A stretch of 64,000 nucleotides of DNA from Tardiphaga alba (GTDB lineage: Bacteria > Pseudomonadota > Alphaproteobacteria > Rhizobiales > Xanthobacteraceae), in assembly GCF_018279705.1 (NCBI RefSeq), contig NZ_CP036498.1:3427001-3491000 (forward strand), written 5' to 3'. The notes under the pieces are model-generated. The model made no database searches. It worked only from the letters and a program-made list of their open reading frames with translations, and was not told where the DNA came from. A program made the position numbers and the translations under genes. This document shows positions 37,639-48,078 of the stretch, one piece after another; position 1 is the first letter of the stretch; every line of letters starts with the position of its first letter.

Positions 37639-40110
37639 TCAGAACTTGAAGCTTGTGCTGACCCGATAGACGCGGCCCGCAGCGATAGCCGCACGAGAGC
37701 CATTCCAGTTGCTCGACACCGCGTAGCGATTGTCGGCCACGTTATCGACGTTCAACCGCAGCACCACATCCTTCTGGATGTCATAGGACGCCATCAGGTT
37801 GAAGGCCGCATAGCCCGGCAGCATGCCGAACTGGCCGTTCGGAATGATGCGGTTCGCATCGTCCGGGCGTCCAAGGAAGGACTCACTGGCGAAGTTCACG
37901 CCGGCACCCAGCGTCCATCCGGTCGAGATGAACTTGTAGGTCGTCCAGAGATTACCCGAGACATTCGGTGTGAAGGCGAGCTCGTTGCCGCTGGTGGTGA
38001 GGAACGGCGCGTAGTCCGCGGGATTTGCACGGCGGCGCACGTCATCCAGATAGGCTGAATGCTTGCGCTCGCTCTGCATGAACAGCAAACCGCCGAACAC
38101 CGACCATGCCGGGGTGATCTGACCGGCCGCGCCGAATTCGATACCCTGCACGATCTGCTGCCCATAGCCCTTCAGGCTATCGACGGTATCGCCGACATCA
38201 CGCCCTGTAATTGGCGCGTTGCGCTTTTCTGTACGGAAGATCGCGGCCGTTGTGCTCAGACGGCCACCGAAGAAATCAACCTTGGTGCCGACTTCGTAAT
38301 TGTGGAAACGCGTCGGATCTGCGCCGGCAACGAAGCCCGGAAACGCGTTGTCATCCGGGCGCGAGATGTCCGGGTTGGACAGATAGGAGCCTGGCGGAAG
38401 ATAGGAGACACCGAACGCACCGTAAATGCTCGAATAACGCGTCGGTTTGTAGACGATCGCCGTCTTGCCACCGAGCGTGACATCGGACTCACTGCCGTTG
38501 AGACCCGAAGGCAGGCCCGCAATGGTGCGGCTATCGATATCGACCTTGTATTTTTCGGCGCGCAAGCCACCCATGATCGACCACTGCTCGTTCAGCTTGA
38601 TCGTGTCGAACACGTAAGCGGCGACGGTATTGATCTTGATGCCGTTGGTGAAGGTCGGCAGCAAGGGAGCAGCGATGGCCCGATCCGGATTGGGGTTAAA
38701 AAGATCGGTGTTCGAGTTCTGCGTTCCGAACCGCAGCGCGTTCGACTCTTCCTGCGTAAACTCGAGGCCGGCCGAGACCTTGTGCTGGAGCTGACCGGTG
38801 TCGAACGATGCAGAAACATTCGTCAGGTTCGAAACCGACGTGTTGCGGCGATCATAGAACTGCCGCTGCGTGCTTACCACCCGCGTGGCAGGGGTGAAAC
38901 CGGTTGGTACGGTGTACTGAGACGAGCGATCAACGGTCGACCAGCGTGTCTGGTTGCTGATCGTCACGTGCTTGGTGATGTCGTATTCGACACGGCCGAG
39001 CACAGCATCGCTATCGACATTGTCGAAATCCGAACGCAGCCCGTAGAAATTGTCCTTTGAGGCGGAAGCAGCGAGCGGATCGTATCGGAACATGCCCTTC
39101 ACCCCGGCGCCGGGAATGCCCCAATCGGGCCGATCGCGACGCGTCAGATGCTCATACGACACATAGGCACGCAGATCAGTGCCGAGACCGAAGGCGAGCG
39201 ACGGTGCGATGCCCCAGGTTCGGTTCTCCGCAACGTCACGGCCGGGAATGCCGCTCTGCTCGATCATCGCATTCAATCGGAACGCAGTGTTCGGCGCGAC
39301 GATGTAGTTCATGTCGATGGTGCCGCGTTTCTGCGCCTGCTGACCGCCCTGCGCGAAGCCGAAGCTCACATCACCCTGGGTGACATTGGCAAGCCACGGC
39401 ACCTTGCTGACGAGATTGACATAGCCGCCGGCGCCGCCGCGACCATTCTCCATCGCGGGCCCCTTGAACACTTCGACGCGATCGACGTTGAACGTATCGC
39501 GGGTGTAGGTGCCGCTGTCGCGCGCGCCATCGAAGAAAATGTTGCCGCTGCCGTCGAAGCCTCGGAGCTTGAAGTTGTTGGTGGAGGTCGAGAAGCCGTT
39601 TTCACCGGCGTCGAAGCTGATACCGGGTGTGTTGCGAAGAACCTCGGTGAGGTTACGCGCGCCCTGCTCGCGAATGATCTGCTGCGGCACGACTGTCACG
39701 GTCTGCGGCGTGTCCAGCAGCGGTGCGGTCTGCTTCGGCGACGACGCTGTCGGCACCACATAACCCTGCGGCCCGCCCTGGCTTGGCACACCGACCGGCT
39801 CAGCAGCAACGCGCGGCGTTCTGCGTGGCTGGGCCTGACGGGGTGCAGAGGCCGCAGGCGCCGTGGCGCGGCGCTGCTGCACGCGCGGGCTGGTAACCTC
39901 GATCGTATAGAGCACCCGCGAAGATCCGCGTTGCGCAGTGGCTTCCTGCGCGGATGCTGACTGACCGGCCGTCGACAGCGAGATCGCAATGCCTGCCGAC
40001 AATGCGGCGTAAGGTATCGCTGATCGTCGCGTCCGCTTGGTGTCAGCCGCGTGCACCACAATCACACGCTGCTCGATTCCACCGTTACGCCCCCGCCCGA
40101 CTTTAGTCAT
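37639..40110 (-). CDS. TonB-dependent siderophore receptor, catecholate Fiu/PiuA type
   Basis: 823 residues. A long signal peptide is present (basic start, AALSAGIAISLSTAGQSASA, cleavage near residue 55). A proline-rich spacer carries a TonB-box-like LYTIEVTSPR, followed by the plug domain from about residue 130 (LLDTPQTVTVVPQQIIREQG; GVRNTPGIS-like LRNTPGISFD) and a 22-strand barrel. The last residue is Phe (RVSTSFKF), as needed for BAM insertion. The plug segment RGFDGSGNIFFDGARDSG matches Fiu-type receptors. The neighbouring piuC supports catecholate or related siderophore uptake. A 30-bp dyad lies 55-84 bases upstream. Confidence 0.94.
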   Translation of the reverse strand: MTKVGRGRNGGIEQRVIVVHAADTKRTRRSAIPYAALSAGIAISLSTAGQSASAQEATAQRGSSRVLYTIEVTSPRVQQRRATAPAASAPRQAQPRRTPRVAAEPVGVPSQGGPQGYVVPTASSPKQTAPLLDTPQTVTVVPQQIIREQGARNLTEVLRNTPGISFDAGENGFSTSTNNFKLRGFDGSGNIFFDGARDSGTYTRDTFNVDRVEVFKGPAMENGRGGAGGYVNLVSKVPWLANVTQGDVSFGFAQGGQQAQKRGTIDMNYIVAPNTAFRLNAMIEQSGIPGRDVAENRTWGIAPSLAFGLGTDLRAYVSYEHLTRRDRPDWGIPGAGVKGMFRYDPLAASASKDNFYGLRSDFDNVDSDAVLGRVEYDITKHVTISNQTRWSTVDRSSQYTVPTGFTPATRVVSTQRQFYDRRNTSVSNLTNVSASFDTGQLQHKVSAGLEFTQEESNALRFGTQNSNTDLFNPNPDRAIAAPLLPTFTNGIKINTVAAYVFDTIKLNEQWSIMGGLRAEKYKVDIDSRTIAGLPSGLNGSESDVTLGGKTAIVYKPTRYSSIYGAFGVSYLPPGSYLSNPDISRPDDNAFPGFVAGADPTRFHNYEVGTKVDFFGGRLSTTAAIFRTEKRNAPITGRDVGDTVDSLKGYGQQIVQGIEFGAAGQITPAWSVFGGLLFMQSERKHSAYLDDVRRRANPADYAPFLTTSGNELAFTPNVSGNLWTTYKFISTGWTLGAGVNFASESFLGRPDDANRIIPNGQFGMLPGYAAFNLMASYDIQKDVVLRLNVDNVADNRYAVSSNWNGSRAAIAAGRVYRVSTSFKF

Positions 40111-40619
40111 TCTATCGCCCCATAAATCTTAATTGCAGGGCGCTGATACATTGAGAAACAAATTGCTGTTTGTAGAAGCCATCTAACAAACAGCGACGCC
40201 GCAGGAGGCAATCGGTCGCAGCGATCCTATCTTTACGTGCGAATCCGCTATCGCAGCAGTGGTTTGATGAAGGTCAACGTTTCATGACCTGCAGACCTAT
40301 CAACAACGCTACGTTTCGTCACATGCGGCAGAAGTGACCAATTTTACGCGCCAGCAATTCATTGCGACGTTCGATAAGTTGAATCATCGCAGTACTACAC
40401 CGCGATGTGTTTGCATCCTTTCAAGCGCCGACACTGGGAACGAATCGCGCGCTCTTCGACGATGCCGCGCACAACGCCCGGCTCGCATCGGCATGTAGAT
40501 GTCGAACTGATCGACACTCCGCCAACGCGATCGTCGCCGGACACACGTGTTCAATCGGCATGCGAGGCCGCAGCCTGCATGCTGAACGTCACGACTGGAG
40601 TGGATCGAGAAGGACGCAG
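40111..40619. other. 509-bp intergenic region upstream of the TonB receptor
   Basis: No convincing gene is seen in either strand. It is AT-richer than its surroundings near 40110-40400, separates fabZ (stop 40620) from the TonB receptor, and must hold the promoter of the iron cassette. The dyad at 40165-40194 is the one strong structural element. Confidence 0.6.
40165..40194. promoter_or_regulatory. imperfect dyad upstream of TonB receptor, candidate operator
   Basis: GCTGTTTGT (40165-40173) is mirrored by ACAAACAGC (40186-40194); the inner AGA and TCT extend the symmetry around AGCCA. The spacing (55-84 bases before the ATG) suits an operator or leader hairpin. It does not match a Fur or Irr consensus I can recognise. 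Confidence 0.45.
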
Positions 40620-41081
40620 TTAGTCCGTCAGCATGGCGCCGACATCGGCCTCGGCAACAGTGACGCCATTGACCTTGGCATCGCCGTGAAACCACCACAT
40701 GGCACGCTTCCGGTTGATCAGGTGCAGGTGATACTCGATCGTATCACCCGGCATCACCGGCTTGCGGAATTTGCACTTGTCGATGGTGAGGAAGTAAACC
40801 GCGCGCGGCTTCTCGGTGCCTTCGACGGAGCTGATACCGATTACACCGGCCGTCTGCGCCATGCCCTCGATCATCAGAACGCCCGGATAGACCGGCCGTT
40901 CGGGAAAGTGACCGAGGAAACACGGTTCGTTGATCGTCACATTCTTGATGCCGACGCCGCTGAAGTCCTTGCGGATACCGACCACGCGATCGATCAGCAG
41001 GAACGGATAGCGATGCGGCAGCGTCTTGAGGATGGTGTTGATGTCCACCGCCTCGATGATAACCGGCGATTCCTCGCTCAT
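40620..41081 (-). CDS. fabZ: 3-hydroxyacyl-ACP dehydratase FabZ
   Basis: A 153-residue hot-dog fold dehydratase of fatty acid synthesis. The catalytic His58 is in [16 protein letters not shown] and Glu72 in [10 protein letters not shown]. The start ATGA overlaps the lpxD stop of the restored frame (41078-41080) by four bases, showing translational coupling. Normally lpxA follows at once; here a 509-base gap and the iron cassette follow. Confidence 0.97.
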   Translation of the reverse strand: MSEESPVIIEAVDINTILKTLPHRYPFLLIDRVVGIRKDFSGVGIKNVTINEPCFLGHFPERPVYPGVLMIEGMAQTAGVIGISSVEGTEKPRAVYFLTIDKCKFRKPVMPGDTIEYHLHLINRKRAMWWFHGDAKVNGVTVAEADVGAMLTD

Positions 41082-42159
41082 TCCCGCTCGTCCTTCGTAT
41101 CCTGCGCATCCGTGGCCGCGCCGGGCGCGGTCTCACGGGCCAATTTCTCCACCGCGAGGATCTCGCGGAACCACTGTTTCGTCGGCCGGGCAAAGATGCC
41201 CCCCATCGCCCACGCGGCGGGATGCTGTCCTTCACGCCCGCCATCGCGGCAACCTGTGCGCCGTCGCCAATCGTGATGTGATTGTTGAGGCCCACCATGG
41301 CGCCCAGCGCGACGTTGTCGCCGATGGTCAGACTGCCCGCAAGACCGCATTTGGCGGCGATAACGCAATGCCGTCCGATCGTCACATTGTGACCGATCTG
41401 GACCTGATTGTCGATTTTGGTGCCCTCGCCGATCACCGTATCGCGCAGACTACCGCGATCAATGGTGGTGCCGGCGCCGACCTCGACATCGTTCTGGATC
41501 AGGACGCGGCCGGTTTGCGGTACCTTGATGTGCCTGTCGCGACCAAACACAAAGCCGAAGCCGTCCTGGCCGAACTTGCAGCCGGGATGAACCAGCACGT
41601 TATTCCCGATCAGCGTGAACTGCAGCACGCTCCCTGCCCCGATATTGCAATCGCGGCCGATCTTGACGCCCGCAGCAATGACGGCGCCTGAACCGACAAT
41701 CGTGCCAGAGCCGATCTCGACATCCGGGCCGATCACAGCCAGCGGGTCGACCGTGACGTCGTCCTCGAGCACTGCCGTCGGATGGATGATGGCCTGTTCG
41801 GAAATGCCGGAGACGTCGAAGCCTGATGTCGGACGCAGCGTATCGGCATGGAATGCAGTGGCGAGCCCGACAAACGCGGCAAATGGTTGCCTGGCACGTA
41901 GCACAGCGACATGGGCCGGGATCTCGCCCTTATAGCCCTCACTGACCAGCACGGCACCAGCCTGCGTGCGCGCAAGCTGATCGGCGTAACGGACGTTTTC
42001 GAAAAATGCGAGATGATGCGGGCCAGCCTCGTCCAGCGAGGCGACGCCCGTGATGACATGGTCCGCCTTGTCGGCATCGACCAGACGCGCCTTCGTTGAC
42101 GCGGCGATTTCAGCCAACGTCAACGAAGGGTATTGCTTGAAGAAGGTCGGCAGCGCCAT
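41078..42159 (-). pseudogene. lpxD: lpxD, UDP-3-O-acylglucosamine N-acyltransferase, frameshifted
   Basis: LpxD adds the N-linked acyl chain to UDP-3-O-acylglucosamine. Residues 1-318 are normal: an N-terminal uridine-binding domain and hexapeptide helix repeats (for example [20 protein letters not shown]). At a run of six G (plus-strand C6, 41199-41204) the frame shifts. The family sequence [20 protein letters not shown] continues in the -1 frame to a TGA at 41078-41080 that overlaps the fabZ ATG by four bases. One extra G restores a protein of about 360 residues. As given, translation runs out of frame to 40744, through fabZ, replacing the C-terminal helical domain. Since lpxD is normally needed for lipid A, a sequencing error or phase-variable tract is more likely than true loss. 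Confidence 0.85.
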
Positions 42160-42191
42160 TCCATCCGTCGCGGTGCGGCCGTCAGGCAAGA

Positions 42192-44747
42192 TTAGAACGA
42201 AGTTCCGCCGCCGAACCTGAACTGCTGAACGCGATCATATGCGCCCTTGGTGAGCGGAACAGCGTAGTCGAAGCGGAGCGGACCGAACGGCGACTGCCAG
42301 ATCAGGCCAACACCGACCGACGACCGAACCTGATTGCCATCGTCATAGGTCATGCCGGTGCAGCTTCCGACCGAGGTCTGCGATGCCGGGACGCAAACAC
42401 CTGGGGTGCTGCCAGCCTTGAAGGACTGAATTTCGCCGGTCTGAGCCCAAGTCGTCGGTCCCTTATAATCCCAGAGGCCGCCAGCATCGGCATACAGCGC
42501 GCCCTTGATGCCAACTTCCTTCGGCAGGAACCAGAACGGCATCTGCAATTCAGCCGAGGCGCCCCAATACTTGGTGCCGCCCAGTGCGTCGCCGTATGAA
42601 CCGAGTGCGACGTAGCTGATGTCACGCGGGCCGATACCGTTCTGAGCGAAACCACGCACAAGGTTCGGACCCATCTGGAAGTGATCCAGCATGCGGATGT
42701 CCTTGCCGACTTCGTTCAGCATACCGCCCTGGACACGCAGCAAGCCAACGATATCCGCCACCAGCGGGGTGTAGTACTTTGCATCGAACGTGGACTTGAG
42801 GTAGCTCACGTCGCCGCCAACGCCCGCATAGTCCTGCTTGAACTCGATGAGCAGACCGTCAGTCGGGTTCTTGTTGTTGTCGAGCGTGTTGTAGTTCAGC
42901 GTGTAGCCGACCATCGAGGTCAGAGCCTTGCCGTTCGCCAGTTCGCGGCGAACTGGGAGCGACGATTCACCATCGGCGTAGCAACCCCATGTGCCGGCAT
43001 TACCTGGCTGAACAGTACCGATGCCATTCTGCTGATTGATATAGCCGGGCGTGTTCGTGCCGTTATTGGGAATCGTATTGTTACAATTCGCGAGCTGAGC
43101 CGGCAGCGAGATTTCCTGCTGGAAGATCGAGTAGCGGAGCTGCAGCGCGAGGTCTTCACGCAGCTGGAAGCCGAGGCGCGGGCTGAAGCCCATCGTCTTG
43201 GTGTTGTACGAGATGTACTGGTTCGACAGCTGCTCGCGATAGAAGAAGTCGAGACCGAGCGCGACGCGGTAGTCGAGCAAATAGGGCTCGACGAAGGACA
43301 GCGAGTAGCCGCGAGCGTACTGGCCGTACTGAACCGACGCCTTGGCGAACAGGCCGCGACCGAGGAAGTTACGCTCGGAGACGCTGACTTCGCCCAGCGC
43401 ACCGTCGGTGGTCGAGTAACCGCCCGACACCGAGAAGTCACCCGTCGACTTTTCTTCCAGATCGACAACCAGGATCACGCGATCGCCGGATGAACCGGGC
43501 TCGGTGGTGATCTTCACGCTCTTGAAGAAGTCGAGATTCTTCAGGCGGCGTTCGGCGCGATCGACCAGCGCACGGTTATAGGCATCGCCTTCCGAGACGT
43601 CGAATTCACGGCGAATGACATAGTCACGGGTACGGGTGTTGCCGCGGACATTGATGCGCTCGATGTAAACGCGCGGACCTTCCTCGATCGAATAACCGAT
43701 CGAGACCGTGTGCTGTTCAAAGTTACGATCGCCGCGCGGACGAACCACGGCGAAGGCGTAGCCGCGACGCGACATTTCGATCTGCATTTCCTCGACCGAC
43801 TTCTCCAGCGCTTCCGCGTTGTAGAGCGAGCCGACGCCAACGCGCGAGAACGAGCGCAGCGAGGTGGGATCGAAGTTCGGGATGGTCGACGAGAAATCGA
43901 CATTGGCGACGCGGTACTGCTGGCCTTCTTCGATCTTGAAGGTGACCAGGAAGCCCTTCTGACCCGGATCGTACTCGGTCAGCGCAGCAACAACCTGCAC
44001 ATCGGCAAAGCCGTTCTTCAGGTAGTAGCGACGGATCAGGTCGCGGTCGGCTTCGACGCGATCCGGATCATAGATGTCGCCCGAACCCAAGAAGCTGAGG
44101 AAGTTCGACTCGCGGGTCTTGATCACGTCCTTGAGGCGATAGGACGAGTAATAGTTGTTGCCGATGAATTCGATCGACTTCACGCCGGTCTTCGCGCCTT
44201 CGTTGATCGTGAAGATCAGATCGACGCGGTTGTTCGGCTGCTCGATGATTTCCGGGGTGACGCTGACGTCATAGCGGCCGGAACGGCGATAGATTTCGGA
44301 GATGCGCTGGGCGTCGGACTGCACCATCGGACGCGAAAGCGTACCGCGGGCCTTCGACTGCACTTCGGCGTTGAGCTGATCGTCCTTGACCTTCTTGTTT
44401 CCTTCGAAGGCAACGCGGCCGATCACCGGGTTCTCGACCACAGTCACCACGATGCGTCCACCAGCGGGGCTGACGCGCACGTCCTGGAACAGACCGGTCT
44501 CGATCAGCAGCTTGAGGCCGTCGTCGAGGACGCCCTGATCCAGACGACCGCTCGGGCCCGGACGGAAATAAGAGCGGATGGTTTCGACATCCACGCGGCG
44601 ATTGCCCTCAACGGTGATCGACGCGACGGTCTGCGCAACCGCAGCTGTCGGAAGAAGCGCAGCCGTCACCGAAGCGGCGACCGGCATGGCAATCATGATC
44701 GAAGCAGCAAACAAACCGCCCCGGAAACCCCGCAATCCAAAAATCAT
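42192..44747 (-). CDS. bamA: outer membrane protein assembly factor BamA
   Basis: A 851-residue Omp85 protein inserting beta-barrels in the outer membrane. A signal peptide ([20 protein letters not shown], cleavage near AVAQ) is followed by five POTRA domains (about 35-430, starting [20 protein letters not shown]) and a 16-strand barrel ending in Phe (RFGGGTSF). The conserved VRGF appears as [14 protein letters not shown]. The start at 44747 is chosen because the signal peptide begins there; the frame is open to 44939 and would overlap the rseP stop. lpxD begins 33 bases after its stop. Confidence 0.96.
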   Translation of the reverse strand: MIFGLRGFRGGLFAASIMIAMPVAASVTAALLPTAAVAQTVASITVEGNRRVDVETIRSYFRPGPSGRLDQGVLDDGLKLLIETGLFQDVRVSPAGGRIVVTVVENPVIGRVAFEGNKKVKDDQLNAEVQSKARGTLSRPMVQSDAQRISEIYRRSGRYDVSVTPEIIEQPNNRVDLIFTINEGAKTGVKSIEFIGNNYYSSYRLKDVIKTRESNFLSFLGSGDIYDPDRVEADRDLIRRYYLKNGFADVQVVAALTEYDPGQKGFLVTFKIEEGQQYRVANVDFSSTIPNFDPTSLRSFSRVGVGSLYNAEALEKSVEEMQIEMSRRGYAFAVVRPRGDRNFEQHTVSIGYSIEEGPRVYIERINVRGNTRTRDYVIRREFDVSEGDAYNRALVDRAERRLKNLDFFKSVKITTEPGSSGDRVILVVDLEEKSTGDFSVSGGYSTTDGALGEVSVSERNFLGRGLFAKASVQYGQYARGYSLSFVEPYLLDYRVALGLDFFYREQLSNQYISYNTKTMGFSPRLGFQLREDLALQLRYSIFQQEISLPAQLANCNNTIPNNGTNTPGYINQQNGIGTVQPGNAGTWGCYADGESSLPVRRELANGKALTSMVGYTLNYNTLDNNKNPTDGLLIEFKQDYAGVGGDVSYLKSTFDAKYYTPLVADIVGLLRVQGGMLNEVGKDIRMLDHFQMGPNLVRGFAQNGIGPRDISYVALGSYGDALGGTKYWGASAELQMPFWFLPKEVGIKGALYADAGGLWDYKGPTTWAQTGEIQSFKAGSTPGVCVPASQTSVGSCTGMTYDDGNQVRSSVGVGLIWQSPFGPLRFDYAVPLTKGAYDRVQQFRFGGGTSF

Positions 44748-44935
44748 GCGCCAAGCGCCCTTATCATTCCAGTACCGCCGGCCCGCACCCCTACGGACAG
44801 ACAGAATCCCTTGAGTTGCCCAGCTTGTAGCCAATTTTACCCCAGTGGCAAACGACCATTCGCCGAAGTTTTCTAATTTCATTCCAAGACGTTGCCTTCC
44901 GGCCACGTTATCCCCGCTCCGGACATCACCAGACA

Positions 44936-46087
44936 TCATGACCCGGCAAGGTGAAGAATGTCGTTATAGGTCGCGAAAACCATCAACATCAGCACCAAAC
45001 CCAGCCCAATCCGGAACCCCATCTCCTGTGCGCGTTCGGACAGTGGACGACCGCGCACCGCCTCCACGGCATAGAACAGAAGATGTCCGCCGTCGAGCAA
45101 TGGAACTGGAAACAGGTTAAGAAGGCCGATGGAGATCGACAGGACCGCGGCCAGATGGATCAGCGCGGTCAGGCCGATAGTGGCCACCTGCCCCGAGATC
45201 TGGGCGATTCGCATCGGACCGCCGATCTGGTCGGCCGCCTCGCGGCCGGTGAAGACACCGCCGATATAGGAGAAGGTGCGGTCAACGACGAACCAGGTCT
45301 CCTTGACGCCGAGCACCAGCGCGGTGGCCGGATCGACCCGTTCGGTGGTCGCCTCACCCGCCGTGGTGGCGCGGGTGATACCGAGCACGCCAAGGCGGTG
45401 CACATTACCGAAACTGTCCTTTACCTCGCGCTGCTCAGGCGTCGCCTTGAGATCGACATTGGCATCGCCGCGCTTGACCGTGACGGAAAGCTGCTCGCCG
45501 GCGCTGATGCCGACAATCCGCTGCATGTCGGAGAAGCTGGTGATCGGCTTGCCGTTGATCGAGGCAATCACGTCGCCGGACTGAAAGCCGGCCTTCTCGG
45601 CGGCGCTGCCGGCCTGGATGCTGTCCACCTTGGCGGTGGTGCTCGGCTTGCCGAAGAAGGTGAACAGGCAGGTGAAGATAACGATGGCGAGCAGGAAATT
45701 CGCGATCGGGCCGGCGGCAACGATCGCCGCGCGCTGACCGACGCGCTTGTGGTGGAAGGCGTCCTTGCGCTCGGACACCGTCATATTCTGCAGCGCTTCG
45801 GCCGACGGCGTCGAAGCTTCGCTCTCGTCACCGAAGAATTTGACATAGCCGCCGAGCGGAATCGCCGAAATTTTCCAGCGCGTTCCGTGGCGGTCGTTGA
45901 AGCCGGCGAGTTCGGGACCGAAGCCGAGCGAGAAGGTCAGGACCTTAACGCCGTTCCAACGCGCAACCAGAAAATGTCCGAGTTCGTGAAAGAACACGAC
46001 GATGGTCAGCACGAACAGGAACGGGATGATGTAGCCGATCAGCCCGTGGCTCAACGTGGTGAAGCCATGCTGCAAAAAGTCAAACAT
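44936..46087 (-). CDS. rseP: RIP metalloprotease RseP
   Basis: A 383-residue site-2 protease. The zinc motif HELGH lies in VVFFHELGHFLVARW (about residues 30-44). A PDZ domain (about 130-200, AGFQSGDVIASINGKPI) and the second zinc ligand in NLFPVPLLDGGHLLFYAVE follow. Four transmembrane helices are expected. It cleaves anti-sigma factors and remnant signal peptides in the inner membrane. It lies between dxr and bamA, the standard order. Confidence 0.97.
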   Translation of the reverse strand: MFDFLQHGFTTLSHGLIGYIIPFLFVLTIVVFFHELGHFLVARWNGVKVLTFSLGFGPELAGFNDRHGTRWKISAIPLGGYVKFFGDESEASTPSAEALQNMTVSERKDAFHHKRVGQRAAIVAAGPIANFLLAIVIFTCLFTFFGKPSTTAKVDSIQAGSAAEKAGFQSGDVIASINGKPITSFSDMQRIVGISAGEQLSVTVKRGDANVDLKATPEQREVKDSFGNVHRLGVLGITRATTAGEATTERVDPATALVLGVKETWFVVDRTFSYIGGVFTGREAADQIGGPMRIAQISGQVATIGLTALIHLAAVLSISIGLLNLFPVPLLDGGHLLFYAVEAVRGRPLSERAQEMGFRIGLGLVLMLMVFATYNDILHLAGS

Positions 46088-46130
46088 CCCAATCCCCTAT
46101 GCGAAGCCAGGCAGCCTCGCCTCTAAATAT

Positions 46131-47357
46131 CTACGAAGCGTTTGCGGCAATTTCAGGCAACAGGCTTGCCGCCAGCTTTCGCGCTTTATGGTCAACGGAA
46201 ATCGCATCATCCGCCGACGACAGCGGCGCCAGGTTACCGGCGCGCACCCATCCGTTCATGGTGGCCTCGACCAGCCGCGCGATGGCGCCGAAGCGGATCT
46301 TGCCGGCGATAAAGGCGGCGACCGCGATTTCGTTGGCGGCGTTGTAGACTGTGGTCGCGCCAGAGCCGGTGCGCAGCGCGTCATAGGCCAGTTTGAGGCC
46401 AGGGAAACGGGCGTAGTCCGGTGCCTCGAAGGTCAGCGAACCGATCTTGGCGAGGTCGAGCGGCGCCGCCCTGCCCTTGCTGATACGGTTTGGCCAGCCG
46501 AGGCAGTGGGCGATCGGCGTGCGCATGTCCGGCGAGCCGAGCTGGGCGACCACCGACATATCCGTGAATTCCACCATGCCGTGGATGATCGACTGCGGAT
46601 GCACCAGCACGTCGATTTCATCTGACGACAACGCAAACAGATAGGACGCCTCGATCACTTCGAGGCCCTTGTTCATCATCGAGGCGGAATCGATGGTGAT
46701 CTTCTGGCCCATGGACCAGTTCGGATGCTTGAGCGCCTGCGCCAGGGTCGCCTGCTCGATATCCTCGGCCTTCCAGGTGCGGAACGGACCGCCCGAGGCA
46801 GTGATGATCACGCGCGTGAGTTCATCGCGGCTGCCCGAGGCCAATGCCTGGAACAGTGCATTGTGCTCGGAATCCGCCGGCAGGATGCAGGCCCCGGCCT
46901 TGGCGGCACGGTCCATGAAGAAATCGCCAGCACAGACGAGACATTCCTTGTTGGCCAGCGCAACCGTTGCGCCGCGATCGACGGCGGCCAGCGCCGGCTT
47001 CAGGCCCGCGGCGCCTGAGACGGCCGCCATCACCCAATCGGCAGGACGTGCAGCAGCCTCTGTGACCGCGCTCTCGCCTGCCCCGGTTTCAATGCCGGTG
47101 CCGGCCAGCGCCGCGCGCAATTCGGCGCCCTTGCTCTCATCGGCGACAGCAACGAAGCGCGCGTTGAATTCCTTTGCGAGCTTGACGATGCCCTCAACAT
47201 TGCTGTTCGCAGTCAGCGCCTCGACCTTGTAGCGCTCGGGCGCCGCGCGAATGAGATCCATCGTGCTGTCGCCGATCGAGCCGGTGGCACCGAGGATCGT
47301 GACGCTGCGGACCGAAGCCTCGGCAGCTTTTTCGTTACGCAAGGGAACTGGGCTCAT
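46131..47357 (-). CDS. dxr: 1-deoxy-D-xylulose-5-phosphate reductoisomerase
   Basis: A 408-residue Dxr, second enzyme of the MEP isoprenoid pathway. The NADPH site is [17 protein letters not shown] (about residues 18-34), and the metal and substrate residues are in [14 protein letters not shown] and [23 protein letters not shown] follows. The start [11 protein letters not shown] is placed at 47357, 5 bases after the cdsA stop; an ATG at 47402 would overlap cdsA. Confidence 0.97.
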   Translation of the reverse strand: MSPVPLRNEKAAEASVRSVTILGATGSIGDSTMDLIRAAPERYKVEALTANSNVEGIVKLAKEFNARFVAVADESKGAELRAALAGTGIETGAGESAVTEAAARPADWVMAAVSGAAGLKPALAAVDRGATVALANKECLVCAGDFFMDRAAKAGACILPADSEHNALFQALASGSRDELTRVIITASGGPFRTWKAEDIEQATLAQALKHPNWSMGQKITIDSASMMNKGLEVIEASYLFALSSDEIDVLVHPQSIIHGMVEFTDMSVVAQLGSPDMRTPIAHCLGWPNRISKGRAAPLDLAKIGSLTFEAPDYARFPGLKLAYDALRTGSGATTVYNAANEIAVAAFIAGKIRFGAIARLVEATMNGWVRAGNLAPLSSADDAISVDHKARKLAASLLPEIAANAS

Positions 47358-47361
47358 CACA

Positions 47362-48078
47362 TCACCAAACCATAAGACCGCGGCCGACGCCATCGGCGCC
47401 ACCGCGGATAAGACCGATTACCGCAGCCGCAACCACAGCGAAAACATAGCCATCGAGCCGATCCAGCAGGCCGCCATGGCCCGGAATGATCTGGCCGGAA
47501 TCCTTCACACCGAATTTGCGTTTGACGGCGGACTCGAAGAGATCACCGAGCTGAGACAGCACCGTGAGGATCGCGGCCAGCAGCACCAGTGGGCCCATCT
47601 TTCCGACGCCGGACAGGGAGAACACGAGCGCAACAAAAATGCTCAGCAATGTTCCACCGACAGCGCCCGCCCAGGTCTTCTTCGGGCTGACACGCGGCCA
47701 CAGTTTGGCACCGCCGATCGTGCGACCGAAGGCATAGCCGCCGATATCGGTCACCCAAACGATGATCAGGATGAACATCAGCGACAGGAAGCCCCACTCG
47801 GCATCCCGACGTACCAGGATCGAAGCGACGAGCGCGGCTACCGCATAAACCAGACCGATGGCTAGCCAACCCGGACGCGGGCCGACAATGCTGCGCCATT
47901 CGAGAAACAGGCCGACCGACACCAGCGCCACCAGCCCGGCCCAGAGCCAGCCACCGGCATAGGCAGCGCCGATCGCGAGCGGGATCAGGACGATCGCGGC
48001 CAGCACGCGCTGCACGAGATTGCGCACACCGCGGTCGTCTACCGGTTTCGGCGTACTGTCTGGAGCTGGATTCGTCAC
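47362..48078 (-). CDS. cdsA: phosphatidate cytidylyltransferase
   Basis: A 238-residue integral membrane enzyme making CDP-diacylglycerol, with about six helices. The signature is the C-terminal [20 protein letters not shown], then [29 protein letters not shown] lies before it. It is shorter than many CdsA proteins (270-285), mainly at the N-terminus. Its start overlaps the uppS stop by four bases. Confidence 0.95.
   Translation of the reverse strand: MTNPAPDSTPKPVDDRGVRNLVQRVLAAIVLIPLAIGAAYAGGWLWAGLVALVSVGLFLEWRSIVGPRPGWLAIGLVYAVAALVASILVRRDAEWGFLSLMFILIIVWVTDIGGYAFGRTIGGAKLWPRVSPKKTWAGAVGGTLLSIFVALVFSLSGVGKMGPLVLLAAILTVLSQLGDLFESAVKRKFGVKDSGQIIPGHGGLLDRLDGYVFAVVAAAVIGLIRGGADGVGRGLMVW

Noticed and set aside
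40384..40698. Minus-strand 104-codon frame beyond fabZ
   Set aside because: It overlaps the fabZ 3' end in another frame, is Arg/Cys rich and lacks a ribosome site.
40744..41077. Continuation of the lpxD start frame through fabZ
   Set aside because: It results from the one-base deletion; the translation is a frameshifted copy of FabZ and the authentic LpxD end is in another frame.
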